Shown: positions 8,217 to 16,416 of the stretch, in pieces
Position numbering within the stretch: the stretch's first letter is position 1
How the letters are laid out: the number at the start of each line of letters is the position of its first letter
Assembly (NCBI RefSeq): GCF_001636405.1
Contig: NZ_KV440950.1
Location: forward strand, 1,697,712 to 1,761,711
Direction: 5' to 3'
Source of the DNA: Peribacillus frigoritolerans
GTDB lineage: Bacteria; Bacillota; Bacilli; Bacillales; DSM-1321
DNA length: 64,000 nucleotides
Translations under genes and position numbers: made by a program
Notes under the pieces: generated by a model
The model's database searches: none
Seen by the model: the letters and a program-made list of their open reading frames with translations, nothing else
What the model was told of the DNA's origin: nothing

Positions 8217-8855
8217 ATGCGTTTAAGAAATAAACCTTGGGCTGAAGACCGTTTGAATGATTTTCCACAATATGTAATTCAGCAGCCAGTGAGCCATAAA
8301 GGTAAATGGCATGAAGTTTTCGGAAACGATAATCCGTTATATATTGAAGTGGGTACGGGAAAAGGCCGTTTCATCACAGAAATGGCAAAGGCCCATCCCG
8401 ATGTGAATTTCATTGGAATTGAAGTATATGGAAGCGTCATTGTCGCTGCATTGGACTTGCTGATTGAAGCGGATGTTCCAAATTTAAAGCTGTTGAATGT
8501 TGACGCAGCGAACTTAGGGGACTATTTTGCAAAAGGTGACGTGGATCGCGTCTACTTGAATTTCTCTGATCCATGGCCGAAATCACGTCATGCAAAACGC
8601 CGATTAACATATAAGACCTTCCTCGAAGTATATGAAGGCATCCTGCCAGACAAAGGCGAGATTCACTTCAAGACGGATAATCAAGGGTTATTCGAATCTT
8701 CCTTGAAAAGTATTTCAGAATACGGCATGCTCTTGAAGTTTGTAAGCCTTGATTTGCATAACAGCAGTTTTGAAGGCAACATCATGACTGAATATGAAGA
8801 AAAGTTCTCGAGTAAAGGCAATCGGATATACCGATTGGAAGCAATGTTCCAATAA
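8217..8855 (+). CDS. trmB: tRNA (guanine-N7-)-methyltransferase
   Basis: SAM-dependent enzyme making m7G46 in the tRNA variable loop. 212 residues starting [13 protein letters not shown] at ATG 8217; the frame stays open further upstream but those residues lack family similarity. The SAM loop [14 protein letters not shown] (residues ~43-56) and the TrmB signature [17 protein letters not shown] (~120-136) are intact. Followed directly by a strong terminator. Confidence 0.96.
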   Translation: MRLRNKPWAEDRLNDFPQYVIQQPVSHKGKWHEVFGNDNPLYIEVGTGKGRFITEMAKAHPDVNFIGIEVYGSVIVAALDLLIEADVPNLKLLNVDAANLGDYFAKGDVDRVYLNFSDPWPKSRHAKRRLTYKTFLEVYEGILPDKGEIHFKTDNQGLFESSLKSISEYGMLLKFVSLDLHNSSFEGNIMTEYEEKFSSKGNRIYRLEAMFQ

Positions 8856-8866
8856 ACAACGATCAG

Positions 8867-8899
8867 AAACCAGGTGCATAGCATCTGGTTTTTTTTTTG
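8867..8899 (+). terminator. Terminator after trmB
   Basis: AACCAGGTGC / GCATCTGGTT hairpin followed by ten T residues. Confidence 0.9.
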
Positions 8900-8983
8900 T
8901 TTATGATTCACGGGGATGCCTTGATTATTATCGATTTCAATATATGGAAGCGGGTGTTAAACTAAAGGCAGAGGAGGGGTAAA

Positions 8984-9829
8984 ATGGAAACGATGCAAAT
9001 AGGGGAAATAAAATTAACATGGTTGAATGGCGGTGTGACACACTTGGATGGCGGTGCGATGTTCGGTGTTGTACCGAAACCGCTTTGGTCCAAGAAGTAT
9101 CCCGTTAACGAAAATAACCAAATCGAGTTACGTACGGATCCGATTTTGGTCCAGGCTAATGGATTGAATATGCTTATAGATTCCGGTATTGGCAATGGAA
9201 AGATGAATGACAAGCAGAAACGGAATTTTGGGGTGACGGAGGAATCCAATCTTGTCGAAGATCTTGGCAGACTTGGGATTAAGCCAAATGATATCGATTA
9301 CATTTTAATGACCCATCTACATTTCGATCATGCCTGCGGGTTGACGAAACGTGAAGGTGAAACTTGGGTGCCTGTTTTCGAGCGTGCAGAAATCATAACG
9401 ACCAAAACGGAATGGGCGGAAATGAAAAACCCGAATATTCGTTCAAAAAGTACATATTGGGCAGAAAACTGGGAGGCTGTCGCTTCTCTTGTACGTCCTT
9501 TTGAAGGGGAACGGGAAATTACGGCCGGCATTAAAATGATCCATACCGGGGGGCATAGTGATGGACATGCGATCATCATCATAGAAGATGGCGGGGATAG
9601 ATTGATCCACATGGCAGATATCATGCCGACGCACGCGCATGCGAATGTCCTCTGGGTCCTCGCTTATGATGATTATCCCATGACTTCCATCGAGGCGAAG
9701 GAAAAGTGGATGAAATCCGGACTGGAAAATGGGTCCTGGTATAGCTTTTACCATGATGCCCAATACTGTGCCATCAAATGGGATGCAACGGGTAAGGAGA
9801 TACTAGCCGAATTGAAACGGAAGCGTTAA
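8984..9829 (+). CDS. ytnP: YtnP family quorum-quenching lactonase (metallo-beta-lactamase fold)
   Basis: 281-residue metallo-beta-lactamase-fold hydrolase. The zinc motif HLHFDHACG (near residue 112) and [10 protein letters not shown] (near 188) are present, with a distal Asp (MADIMP) and His near the C-terminus. B. subtilis YtnP is reported to degrade acyl-homoserine-lactone-type signals; activity here is inferred by homology. GGAGGGG precedes ATG 8984 at good spacing. No signal peptide, so cytoplasmic. Ends at a bidirectional terminator shared with ytzB. Confidence 0.9.
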   Translation: METMQIGEIKLTWLNGGVTHLDGGAMFGVVPKPLWSKKYPVNENNQIELRTDPILVQANGLNMLIDSGIGNGKMNDKQKRNFGVTEESNLVEDLGRLGIKPNDIDYILMTHLHFDHACGLTKREGETWVPVFERAEIITTKTEWAEMKNPNIRSKSTYWAENWEAVASLVRPFEGEREITAGIKMIHTGGHSDGHAIIIIEDGGDRLIHMADIMPTHAHANVLWVLAYDDYPMTSIEAKEKWMKSGLENGSWYSFYHDAQYCAIKWDATGKEILAELKRKR

Positions 9830-9839
9830 AAGGAAAGCA

Positions 9840-9874
9840 AAAGGAGGACGTCATCTGACGGCCCTCCTTTTTTG
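9840..9874. terminator. Bidirectional terminator between ytnP and ytzB
   Basis: AAGGAGG...CCTCCTT stem with T-rich tract on both strands, between converging genes. Confidence 0.85.
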
Positions 9875-9876
9875 TT

Positions 9877-10194
9877 TCAATCATTTTGAGCATTAAGCTC
9901 CAATATCGTTCCTGTCGAAGCATCTGCAACAAATTCGAATTGCTCGCGTTTACCTTCTGTATTTCTGGTGATCCCGCCTTTGTACACTTCATAGTCCAAA
10001 TCGTTTTTTGTATAGTTCTCCGGCTTCATCAAGATCCATGAGCCATATATATTTCCGTCCTTTTTGACTGTTTCCTTCACTTGGGCCAAGACTTTATCGG
10101 GAGAAGGTTTACTTGATTGATCCAATAATTGTTTTGCTGCATAGCCAGCAGCAAACCCGGCTGCAGTACCTAGTAAAAACGTTTTCCAATTCAT
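9877..10194 (-). CDS. ytzB: YtzB, PepSY-domain small protein
   Basis: 105-residue protein with an N-terminal hydrophobic, small-residue-rich segment (FLLGTAAGFAAGYAAKQLL), probably a membrane anchor or uncleaved signal, followed by a PepSY-like domain ending ADASTGTILELN. I chose ATG 10194 (MNWKTFLLG), which sits 7 nt after GGAGGAG; the Met 5 codons upstream overlaps that ribosome-binding site. PepSY domains are often protease-inhibitory; role here unknown. Confidence 0.82.
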   Translation of the reverse strand: MNWKTFLLGTAAGFAAGYAAKQLLDQSSKPSPDKVLAQVKETVKKDGNIYGSWILMKPENYTKNDLDYEVYKGGITRNTEGKREQFEFVADASTGTILELNAQND

Positions 10195-10370
10195 TGATTT
10201 CTCCTCCATTGCATTTTATAAAATCACTTCTTCTAGTATACAGAAGAACGCTTTATTTGACTAATAATTTGAAATTTTACCCATAAACTGATAAATTAGA
10301 ACTTTCTAGTGTAACATGATGCTAAGTTTTGTAAAATAGAAAGAAACAATACATAGTTAGGGGTAGAAAA

Positions 10371-11444
10371 ATGAATCATGAGACTTTGGAGCTTTTTAAA
10401 ACATTGACGGAATTACCGGGAGCCTCGGGAAATGAACATGCAGTTCGGAGTTTCATGAAGAGTGAGTTGCAAAAGTATTCGGACGAAATCGTCCAAGATC
10501 GCCTCGGCGGAATATTTGGCGTAAAAAGAGGCAATGAGGATGGGCCGACCGTCCTGGTTGCCGGGCACATGGATGAAGTGGGATTCATGGTCACATCCGT
10601 AACAGAAAATGGAATGATTCGCTTTCAGACCCTAGGAGGCTGGTGGAGCCAAGTGCTTTTGGCCCAAAGAGTCGAGATCATAACCGATAACGGTCCGGTC
10701 ATTGGTGTCATCGGTTCGATTCCGCCCCATTTGCTTGATGAGTCGCAACGCTCAAAACCAATGGATATCAAAAATATGCTGATTGATATTGGGGCGGATG
10801 ATAAGGAAGATGTGAAGAGAATCGGTATTAAGCCCGGTCAGCAGATTGTCCCGATTTGTCCATTCACGCCAATGGCCAATGAGAAGAAAATCCTAGCAAA
10901 AGCGTGGGATAATCGTTATGGCTGCGGACTTGCGATTGAATTGTTAAAAGATTTAAAAGGTGAAACGCTGCCGAATGTCTTATATTCCGGGGCAACCGTC
11001 CAGGAGGAAGTGGGATTACGAGGTGCGCAAACTGCAGCTCATATGATCAAACCGGATCTTTTCTTTGCTTTGGATGCAAGTCCGGCGAACGATATGTCCG
11101 GCAGTAAAAATGAATTTGGCCAGTTGGGAAAAGGGGCACTGCTCCGCATTTTTGATCGTTCGATGGTTACGCATCGCGGCATGAGGGAATTCATCCTTGA
11201 TACGGCCGAGTCGAATGAGATTCCGTATCAATATTTCGTTTCCCAGGGCGGCACGGATGCAGGGCAAGTCCATATTGCAAACGAAGGCATTCCAAGCGGG
11301 GTGATCGGCATTTGTTCCCGCTATATTCATACACATGCATCCATGATTCATATTGATGATTATGCCGCTGCCCGTGAACTGATTGGGAAATTGGTTCGTT
11401 CCTGTGATAAAACGACATTCGAGACCTTGATAAAAAACGGTTGA
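10371..11444 (+). CDS. ytoP: M42 family aminopeptidase YtoP
   Basis: 357-residue M42 metallo-aminopeptidase (older annotations call it endo-1,4-glucanase). Metal and catalytic motifs: [44 protein letters not shown] and the late H of [18 protein letters not shown] precedes ATG 10371. Cytoplasmic; probably finishes peptide degradation. Single gene, bounded by ytzB (divergent) and a long-stem terminator. Confidence 0.92.
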   Translation: MNHETLELFKTLTELPGASGNEHAVRSFMKSELQKYSDEIVQDRLGGIFGVKRGNEDGPTVLVAGHMDEVGFMVTSVTENGMIRFQTLGGWWSQVLLAQRVEIITDNGPVIGVIGSIPPHLLDESQRSKPMDIKNMLIDIGADDKEDVKRIGIKPGQQIVPICPFTPMANEKKILAKAWDNRYGCGLAIELLKDLKGETLPNVLYSGATVQEEVGLRGAQTAAHMIKPDLFFALDASPANDMSGSKNEFGQLGKGALLRIFDRSMVTHRGMREFILDTAESNEIPYQYFVSQGGTDAGQVHIANEGIPSGVIGICSRYIHTHASMIHIDDYAAARELIGKLVRSCDKTTFETLIKNG

Positions 11445-11450
11445 TGGAAG

Positions 11451-11505
11451 AAGCTGGAATGGAAAGGGATGCTGTCATGAATCCTTTTCCATCAGCTTTT
11501 TTTAC
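11451..11505 (+). terminator. Terminator after ytoP
   Basis: Long hairpin (AAGCTGGAATGGAAA with TTTTCCATCAGCTT) followed by T7. Confidence 0.8.
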
Positions 11506-11525
11506 ATAGAAGGAAGGTAATTATA

Positions 11526-12047
11526 TTGAAAATAGCAGTAGGCAGTAAGAATCCGGCGAAAGTAAGTGCCGTGCTTGGTGTATATGAAGATGCTGAAATC
11601 ATTTCGCTTCAAGTGGAGAGCGGGGTCCCGGAACAGCCTTTTTCAGACGAGGAAACGATGGAGGGGGCCATGACACGTGCCCGGAATTGCTTGATACACA
11701 GTGATGCCGATATGGGTATCGGACTTGAAGGCGGTGTCGTGAAAATGGGACAAGCCCTGTTTCTGTGTAATTGGGGTGCAATGGCCACGAGGGACGGTGA
11801 GGTTTTTGTAGCTGCCGGAGCGAGAATCCCGGTTCCGGGAATCGTTGCCGGGAAGGTGCTGGACGGTGAAGAGTTGGGCCCGGTGATGGACGCCTTCACA
11901 AAGCAAGAGAATATTAGCAAAAAGGAAGGGGCGATCGGCGTATTTACAAATGAGCGAATCACGAGGGGCGATATGTTCCTTCACATCATGAGGATGCTAG
12001 CCGGTCAACACGAATATAAACTGAAAATGAGAAAGCACGATTTATGA
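11526..12047 (+). CDS. DUF84 family NTPase (YjjX-like inosine/xanthosine triphosphatase)
   Basis: 173-residue member of the DUF84/YjjX family, which hydrolyses non-canonical purine triphosphates (ITP, XTP) to keep them out of nucleic acids. It starts with TTG (11526) after GAAGGAAGG. Family features: VGSKNPAKVSAV at the N-terminus, SDEETMEGAMTRARN, GIGLEGGVV, and GAIGVFTNERITRGDMF near the C-terminus. It is slightly separated from the following AraC gene, with no terminator seen between them. Confidence 0.85.
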   Translation: MKIAVGSKNPAKVSAVLGVYEDAEIISLQVESGVPEQPFSDEETMEGAMTRARNCLIHSDADMGIGLEGGVVKMGQALFLCNWGAMATRDGEVFVAAGARIPVPGIVAGKVLDGEELGPVMDAFTKQENISKKEGAIGVFTNERITRGDMFLHIMRMLAGQHEYKLKMRKHDL

Positions 12048-12162
12048 ATCACTGTCATGGAAAGGCGTCTTCGAATGGAAACGAACACTGCCAAAACTGA
12101 GCAGAATAAGACAGGGTTTTATTGAGCGGTCTTGCTACTATAGTGACAAGGGGTGAGCGGAT

Positions 12163-13032
12163 ATGGGGTGGGTTGAATCAATCCAAAAGGCCATCGACTA
12201 TATCGAGGAGCACTTATTGGAGGACCTTACGATCGAGAGCATTTCCAGGCAGGCGAATGCCTCGGCTTTTCATTTTCAACGGACCTTCACCATTTTAACG
12301 GATATATCCATTGGTGAATATATCCGGCGTCGAAGACTGACTTTAGCTGCCCAGGAGATATCATCCACAAATGGCAAGGTCATTGATTTAGCCTACAAGT
12401 ACGGCTATGACACCCCCGAGGCATTCTCAAAAGCTTTTCGAAGGCAGCATGGGGTATCTCCAAGCGAAGCGCGAAAGTATATGGGAAAGCTGAAATTCTA
12501 TGAACGCCTGATGATACAGGTCATTCTGAAAGGGGCAAAACCGGTGAAATACAATATCCTTGAAAGGGATTCCTTTCAATTGATTGGAATCAAGCAAGAG
12601 TTTTCCTTGGTTAATGAAGAGAATTTGATTGGGATTCCAAAGTTGTGGGAGAAAGTCAATTCGAATGGAACAGGAGATAGGTTAGCGAAGTTGAACAATG
12701 GCCAAATAAATGGCTTGCTTGGTGTATGTGTCGATAAGCGTAATGTGGGAAAAAGTGAAACGATGGATTATTGGATAGGTGCAGAGTATGCCGGGAAAGT
12801 GCCTGAAGAGTTTTCGACCCTTACGATACCGGCTTCCAAGTGGGTTGTATTTGAAGTTCACGGACCTATGCCTGATAGCATGCAACAAGCTTGGAAGCGG
12901 ATTTTTTCCGAATGGTTCCCTACGAGCGGTCATGAACATGCCGGAACTCCTGAATTGGAAGTATACGACAATGCGGATGCTTCAAATCCTGACTATTACT
13001 CCGAAATTTGGATTCCGATTAAAAAGGGATAA
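12163..13032 (+). CDS. AraC family regulator with GyrI-like effector domain
   Basis: 289 residues. The N-terminal ~110 residues form an AraC double helix-turn-helix (IESISRQANASAFHFQRTF, then VIDLAYKYGYDTPEAFSKAFRRQHGVSPSEARK). The C-terminal ~160 residues form a GyrI-like/AraC effector-binding domain (YNILERDSFQLIGIKQEFS ... YYSEIWIPIKK). Such proteins (Rob/SoxS-like layout) sense hydrophobic small molecules. ATG 12163 follows AAGGGGTGAGC. Its target genes are not evident from the neighbourhood. Confidence 0.88.
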   Translation: MGWVESIQKAIDYIEEHLLEDLTIESISRQANASAFHFQRTFTILTDISIGEYIRRRRLTLAAQEISSTNGKVIDLAYKYGYDTPEAFSKAFRRQHGVSPSEARKYMGKLKFYERLMIQVILKGAKPVKYNILERDSFQLIGIKQEFSLVNEENLIGIPKLWEKVNSNGTGDRLAKLNNGQINGLLGVCVDKRNVGKSETMDYWIGAEYAGKVPEEFSTLTIPASKWVVFEVHGPMPDSMQQAWKRIFSEWFPTSGHEHAGTPELEVYDNADASNPDYYSEIWIPIKKG

Positions 13033-13060
13033 TATTCAACCATCAAAATCATTCGTTATT

Positions 13061-13106
13061 CGCTTGCAGGGGTTAGGCATCTAATTTGCCCCTGCAAGCT
13101 TTTTTA
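13061..13106. terminator. Terminator between the AraC gene and ytoQ
   Basis: GCTTGCAGGGG / CCCCTGCAAGC stem, 11 bp perfect, with T6 on the plus side. Lies between converging genes. Confidence 0.88.
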
Positions 13107-13154
13107 TTTGTAAATATGAAATGATCAGCCCTTCATGGTTAAGGGCAGGGAGAT

Positions 13155-13604
13155 TTACAGCCCGTCTTCAAAAATATAGGAAAGCACCTTCATGGCTTGG
13201 TTCACGGATTCGACCGTGACACTCGCCTTTTCCGATAATTCCTTTAAGGCATGGTGATGGGTTTCCGGGCGAATCAAAATAAGCGGTTTTCCCAGGGCAA
13301 TGGCGGTGCTTGCGTCCATGGCAGTATTCCACTGCTTATATTTCTCGCCAAACAGAGCGACGACAAGATCGGCTTTTTTCATCAAAAGACCTGTCCGTAT
13401 ATTATTGATTTGGGAAGCGGCTGCATCCTTCAGGATAGGATTCGGCTGTTCCCCGAGGACATCTTCACCGATATTATCGGAGCGTTCATGATTTTCCATC
13501 GGGCCGAGGAATTCTAATGGAAGCTTCAGAGCAGCGGCCTTATCTCTCAACTCACTTCTCCAATTTGAATGGATTTCCCCAGCAAGATAAACGGTTAACT
13601 TCAT
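13155..13604 (-). CDS. ytoQ: YtoQ family protein
   Basis: 149-residue member of the YtoQ family, related in fold to nucleoside 2-deoxyribosyltransferases (inference from MKLTVYLAGEIHSNWR and the DLVVALFGEKYKQWNTAMDAS region). Start at ATG 13604 is fixed by GAGGAGGAAAAC just upstream; the longer open frame has no ribosome-binding site. Biochemical role unknown. Divergent from a lipoprotein gene across a short spacer that holds a perfect palindrome. Confidence 0.85.
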   Translation of the reverse strand: MKLTVYLAGEIHSNWRSELRDKAAALKLPLEFLGPMENHERSDNIGEDVLGEQPNPILKDAAASQINNIRTGLLMKKADLVVALFGEKYKQWNTAMDASTAIALGKPLILIRPETHHHALKELSEKASVTVESVNQAMKVLSYIFEDGL

Positions 13605-13678
13605 TGTTTTCCTCCTCGATATTAAAATTGCTTTCATTGTACCATGTTTTTTAGAAAATGGATGAATTCCATAAATAA

Positions 13679-13692
13679 GGATAATATTATCC
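13679..13692. promoter_or_regulatory. Perfect 14-bp palindrome between ytoQ and a lipoprotein gene
   Basis: GGATAATATTATCC is a perfect inverted repeat in the ~120-bp spacer between divergent genes. It is followed by a repeat of TCCATAA. It could be an operator; no regulator is identifiable. Confidence 0.4.
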
Positions 13693-13727
13693 ATAAGATA
13701 GTAAAAGAGACGGCTGGAGGAATGACG

Positions 13728-14234
13728 ATGGCTTTATCGAATAAGAATTTCCTTGTTATCCTGTTGATAAGCAGTTTGATCGTAGGCTGCTCAGGGATCG
13801 AGAGACAAACCGAAAAGGCAATGAAGGCTGCTGAAGTGGCTTTTCGTGACGATGAAAAACAGCCCAATCAAGAGGCAGGGCTAATTCAGGTCCATCTGCC
13901 CAAGGATTTTAAAGTAGTGGAAGAACATGATAATAACTTGATTTTACAAAAAGGTGATCAGATTTATATATTATTTGTCAATCCAAATGAAAAAGAAGAC
14001 AGTTCCGTGTTATATTTGGCGATTAAGGAACAAGAGGATCAATTTGAAGTGCTGCATTCTTTTCAAACTGATGATAAATTCGGCTTTATTTCAATTAAAG
14101 AAATACCGAAAGAAAAGTATGAGCTTGCAGTGGGGATCGGCGGGGTGAAACTGACAACGGAAACGGATAAAGACCAATTAAAAACCGATGCAAAACAAAT
14201 GATGGAAATCGTTTCATCCGTGCCCCAGAGATAA
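13728..14234 (+). CDS. Putative lipoprotein of unknown function
   Basis: 168 residues starting MALSNKNFLVILLISSLIVGC. Positively charged N-terminus, hydrophobic core and a lipobox ending in Cys (LIVGC), so a lipid-anchored surface protein. The mature part is charged and has alternating beta-like segments (NNLILQKGDQIYILFVNP). ATG 13728 is 7 nt after GGAGGA; the ATG at 13722 is too close. I do not recognise the family. Precedes ytpP. Confidence 0.75.
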   Translation: MALSNKNFLVILLISSLIVGCSGIERQTEKAMKAAEVAFRDDEKQPNQEAGLIQVHLPKDFKVVEEHDNNLILQKGDQIYILFVNPNEKEDSSVLYLAIKEQEDQFEVLHSFQTDDKFGFISIKEIPKEKYELAVGIGGVKLTTETDKDQLKTDAKQMMEIVSSVPQR

Positions 14235-14270
14235 GCTGAACCCTGCCTTTCAACCGATCCGTATTAATGG

Positions 14271-14296
14271 TTGATTCGGGGAGAGTCTGGTATGAT
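14271..14296 (+). promoter_or_regulatory. Possible extended -10 promoter of ytpP
   Basis: TGGTATGAT (extended -10, 14288-14296) lies ~50 nt before ytpP. The TTGATT at 14271 is only 14 nt upstream, so it is not a normally spaced -35. Confidence 0.35.
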
Positions 14297-14344
14297 GGGA
14301 TTATAAAAAATTAAGGTGTCATTTAGAGCAGGAGGAATATTCAA

Positions 14345-14656
14345 ATGGAAAAGTTACAAACCGTCGAGCAATATGATGCATTGAAAAATGAAGGCAAACA
14401 TATCTTTCTTTTTTCCGCTACATGGTGTGGAGATTGCCGTGTAATCGAACCGATAATGCCGGAGATAGAAACGAAATTTCCTGATTTTACATTCATTTAT
14501 GTGGACCGTGATGAATTCATCGATGTGTGTGCGGCTAATGATGTATTCGGTATACCAAGTTTCATCGCCTATGATAATGGTAAAGAGCTAGGCAGATTCG
14601 TGAGCAAGGATCGCAAAACGCAAGAACAAATTGAGGAATTCATTCAATCACTATAA
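14345..14656 (+). CDS. ytpP: Thioredoxin family protein YtpP
   Basis: 103-residue single-domain thioredoxin-like protein. The active site is WCGDC (in SATWCGDCRVIEP, near residue 29) rather than the WCGPC of housekeeping thioredoxin. The cis-proline loop is GIPSFIAY. GGAGGAATATTCAA precedes ATG 14345. Cytoplasmic disulfide oxidoreductase; YtpP-type proteins have been linked to bacillithiol/CoA redox chemistry, substrate unknown here. A weak hairpin separates it from ytpQ. Confidence 0.9.
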   Translation: MEKLQTVEQYDALKNEGKHIFLFSATWCGDCRVIEPIMPEIETKFPDFTFIYVDRDEFIDVCAANDVFGIPSFIAYDNGKELGRFVSKDRKTQEQIEEFIQSL

Positions 14657-14660
14657 TCAT

Positions 14661-14686
14661 AATCCCCTTCTCGCTGGGGATTTTTC
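14661..14686 (+). terminator. Weak terminator between ytpP and ytpQ
   Basis: AATCCCC / GGGGATT stem with T5. Short, so partial read-through into ytpQ is likely. Confidence 0.5.
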
Positions 14687-14706
14687 AATGAAGAGGAGGG
14701 TCAGTC

Positions 14707-15513
14707 ATGAAAATGGACAGCACTAAGCTGAAAAATATTTTGAAGGAACGTTTAAAAGATGAGAGTCGGACATTCAAATTCGATAGCAAGCAAGATACGT
14801 TACGGGTGGAAAATGTGAAGACCGGGAAAGGGATCACCATCGAGTTGCCTCCTGTACTTGCTAACTATGAAAACGTACGGGAAAAGGCCATCGATGAAAT
14901 TATTTATTACGTGGAAGAGGCCCTGAATGTGATGGGGGGAGAACACAGCATGGAAGGCAAGGAGAAATTCATTTTCCCAGTCATCCGCTCGACCTCCTTT
15001 CCAATGGAATCGGAAGACGGAAATCCGTTTTTATTCGATGAGCATACAGCTGAAACCCGGATTTTTTATGCCCTTGATTTAGGTAAAACCTACCGTCTTA
15101 TAGATGAAAAGATGATTCAACGGGAAAACTGGCAGGGTGACAGGATCCGTGAAATTGCCCTTTTTAATGCCCGTTCGCTCTCCACTGAAATGAAGTCGGA
15201 TATCGTTGCAGGTAATGCATTTTATTTTTTGAACACGAATGATGGATATGATGCCAGCAGGATCCTGAATGAATCATGGCTTCGGGAGATGAAGGACAAG
15301 GTCGAGGGAACCATGGCTGTGGCCATTCCCCATCAGGATGTCATCATCATTGCCGATGTGAAGAATGATACGGGCTATGATATTCTGGCGCAAATGGCGA
15401 TGAGCTTCTTTGCCAGCGGTCATGTTCCGATTACGGCTCTATCATTCCTTTACGAAGAAAATGAGTTGGAGCCCATCTTCATTATGGGTAAAAACAAAAA
15501 GCGTGAACAATAA
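14707..15513 (+). CDS. ytpQ: YtpQ, DUF1444 family protein
   Basis: 268 residues, soluble, no signal peptide. Matches the DUF1444/YtpQ family: [20 protein letters not shown] near residue 50 and [19 protein letters not shown] near 145. GAGGAGGGTCAGTC precedes ATG 14707. Function unknown. Bounded by a strong terminator. Confidence 0.85.
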   Translation: MKMDSTKLKNILKERLKDESRTFKFDSKQDTLRVENVKTGKGITIELPPVLANYENVREKAIDEIIYYVEEALNVMGGEHSMEGKEKFIFPVIRSTSFPMESEDGNPFLFDEHTAETRIFYALDLGKTYRLIDEKMIQRENWQGDRIREIALFNARSLSTEMKSDIVAGNAFYFLNTNDGYDASRILNESWLREMKDKVEGTMAVAIPHQDVIIIADVKNDTGYDILAQMAMSFFASGHVPITALSFLYEENELEPIFIMGKNKKREQ

Positions 15514-15526
15514 TATAGGGAATCAC

Positions 15527-15563
15527 AAAAGGACCGTGCCAGCATCTGGCAGCGGTCCTTTTA
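15527..15563 (+). terminator. Terminator after ytpQ
   Basis: AAAAGGACCG ... CGGTCCTTTT hairpin with an inner GCCAG/CTGGC stem and A/T-rich ends on both sides. Confidence 0.85.
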
Positions 15564-15645
15564 AAGTTTGATAGAGTTTATAACTCTCTTGTAGTTGATA
15601 TTTATTTTTTAATCGGTGATAATATAATTGTAATATTTTGAAAAT

Positions 15646-15990
15646 ATGGATAAAACATTCGATGTTCAGTGCGAACTTACATATGTGCCCGATTATCCTC
15701 CACTATATAATGACCCTGAACTGACTGAATTCGTGAAAAATAGCCTGGAAAGCATGAATGACAAAGAGATTAAGAAGGTAGTCGAATTTCCGGTTTTATC
15801 AGGTTCAGAAGATTTTTCGTATTATGCAGAAAAGATACCAGGCTGCTTCTTTTACATTGGCTGTAAACCGAAAGGGGTGGAGAAGGCATATTTCAATCAC
15901 CATCCTAAATTCGACATTGATGAAGATGCCCTTTTGATCGCTTCCAAATCAGTGGCGCAGGTTGTTTGCCGTTTTTATGAATGGAACTAG
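15646..15990 (+). pseudogene. C-terminal fragment of an M20 family amidohydrolase/peptidase
   Basis: The 114-residue frame matches only the last third of M20D-type amidohydrolases (about 390 residues): YPPLYNDPEL, then SGSEDFSYYAEKIPGCFFYIGC, then NHHPKFDIDEDAL. The SEDFS..Y and HHPKFD motifs are classic C-terminal M20 landmarks. The N-terminal catalytic region with most metal ligands is missing and not recoverable in any upstream frame; the upstream 130 nt are AT-rich and follow the ytpQ terminator. No ribosome-binding site precedes ATG 15646. Most likely a decaying remnant. Confidence 0.8.
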
Positions 15991-16024
15991 TCCTTTGGTC
16001 TTCGTTTGCAAAAAAAACGGAGAA

Positions 16025-16067
16025 ACCCACAAAACACCGTTCGGTATTAACGAACGGTGTTTTATGG
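16025..16067. terminator. Long perfect-stem bidirectional terminator
   Basis: AAAACACCGTTCG / CGAACGGTGTTTT, 13-bp perfect stem, extendable outward to about 20 bp with near-complementary AAACCCA / TGGGTT. Confidence 0.8.
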
Positions 16068-16416
16068 GTTGCGACAGGCAATAGGATTCTGCCGGAGGTT
16101 TCATGAAGGATGATGCAATGAATTGGCCAGTCTGTTTTCAAGTCAGCATAAAAAACTTAATCTCTTTGTAAACGCGATTTAACAGCTGTGTTTTATTTAA
16201 ATAGTAGACTAGGGGCTAATGTTATTTCGTGATGATAGGTTTAAACCCATTGCAGAAGGGGTTTAATAGGGTAGGAGTTCTGCGAAATACGTTAAGGTAG
16301 CAAGAATGTGATAAAAAAGTAGATACTAATCCCAATTTAGCTTAAATTTTCTCGATATTTTTAAAATAACTGGTAGAATTAGTTACATAACTACAGATGT
16401 AGAAAGAGTGATAGTT
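16068..16416. other. Gene-free stretch upstream of sftA
   Basis: About 350 nt with no open frame of note. The second half is AT-rich and presumably carries the sftA promoter, but no consensus -35/-10 pair stands out. Confidence 0.5.
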
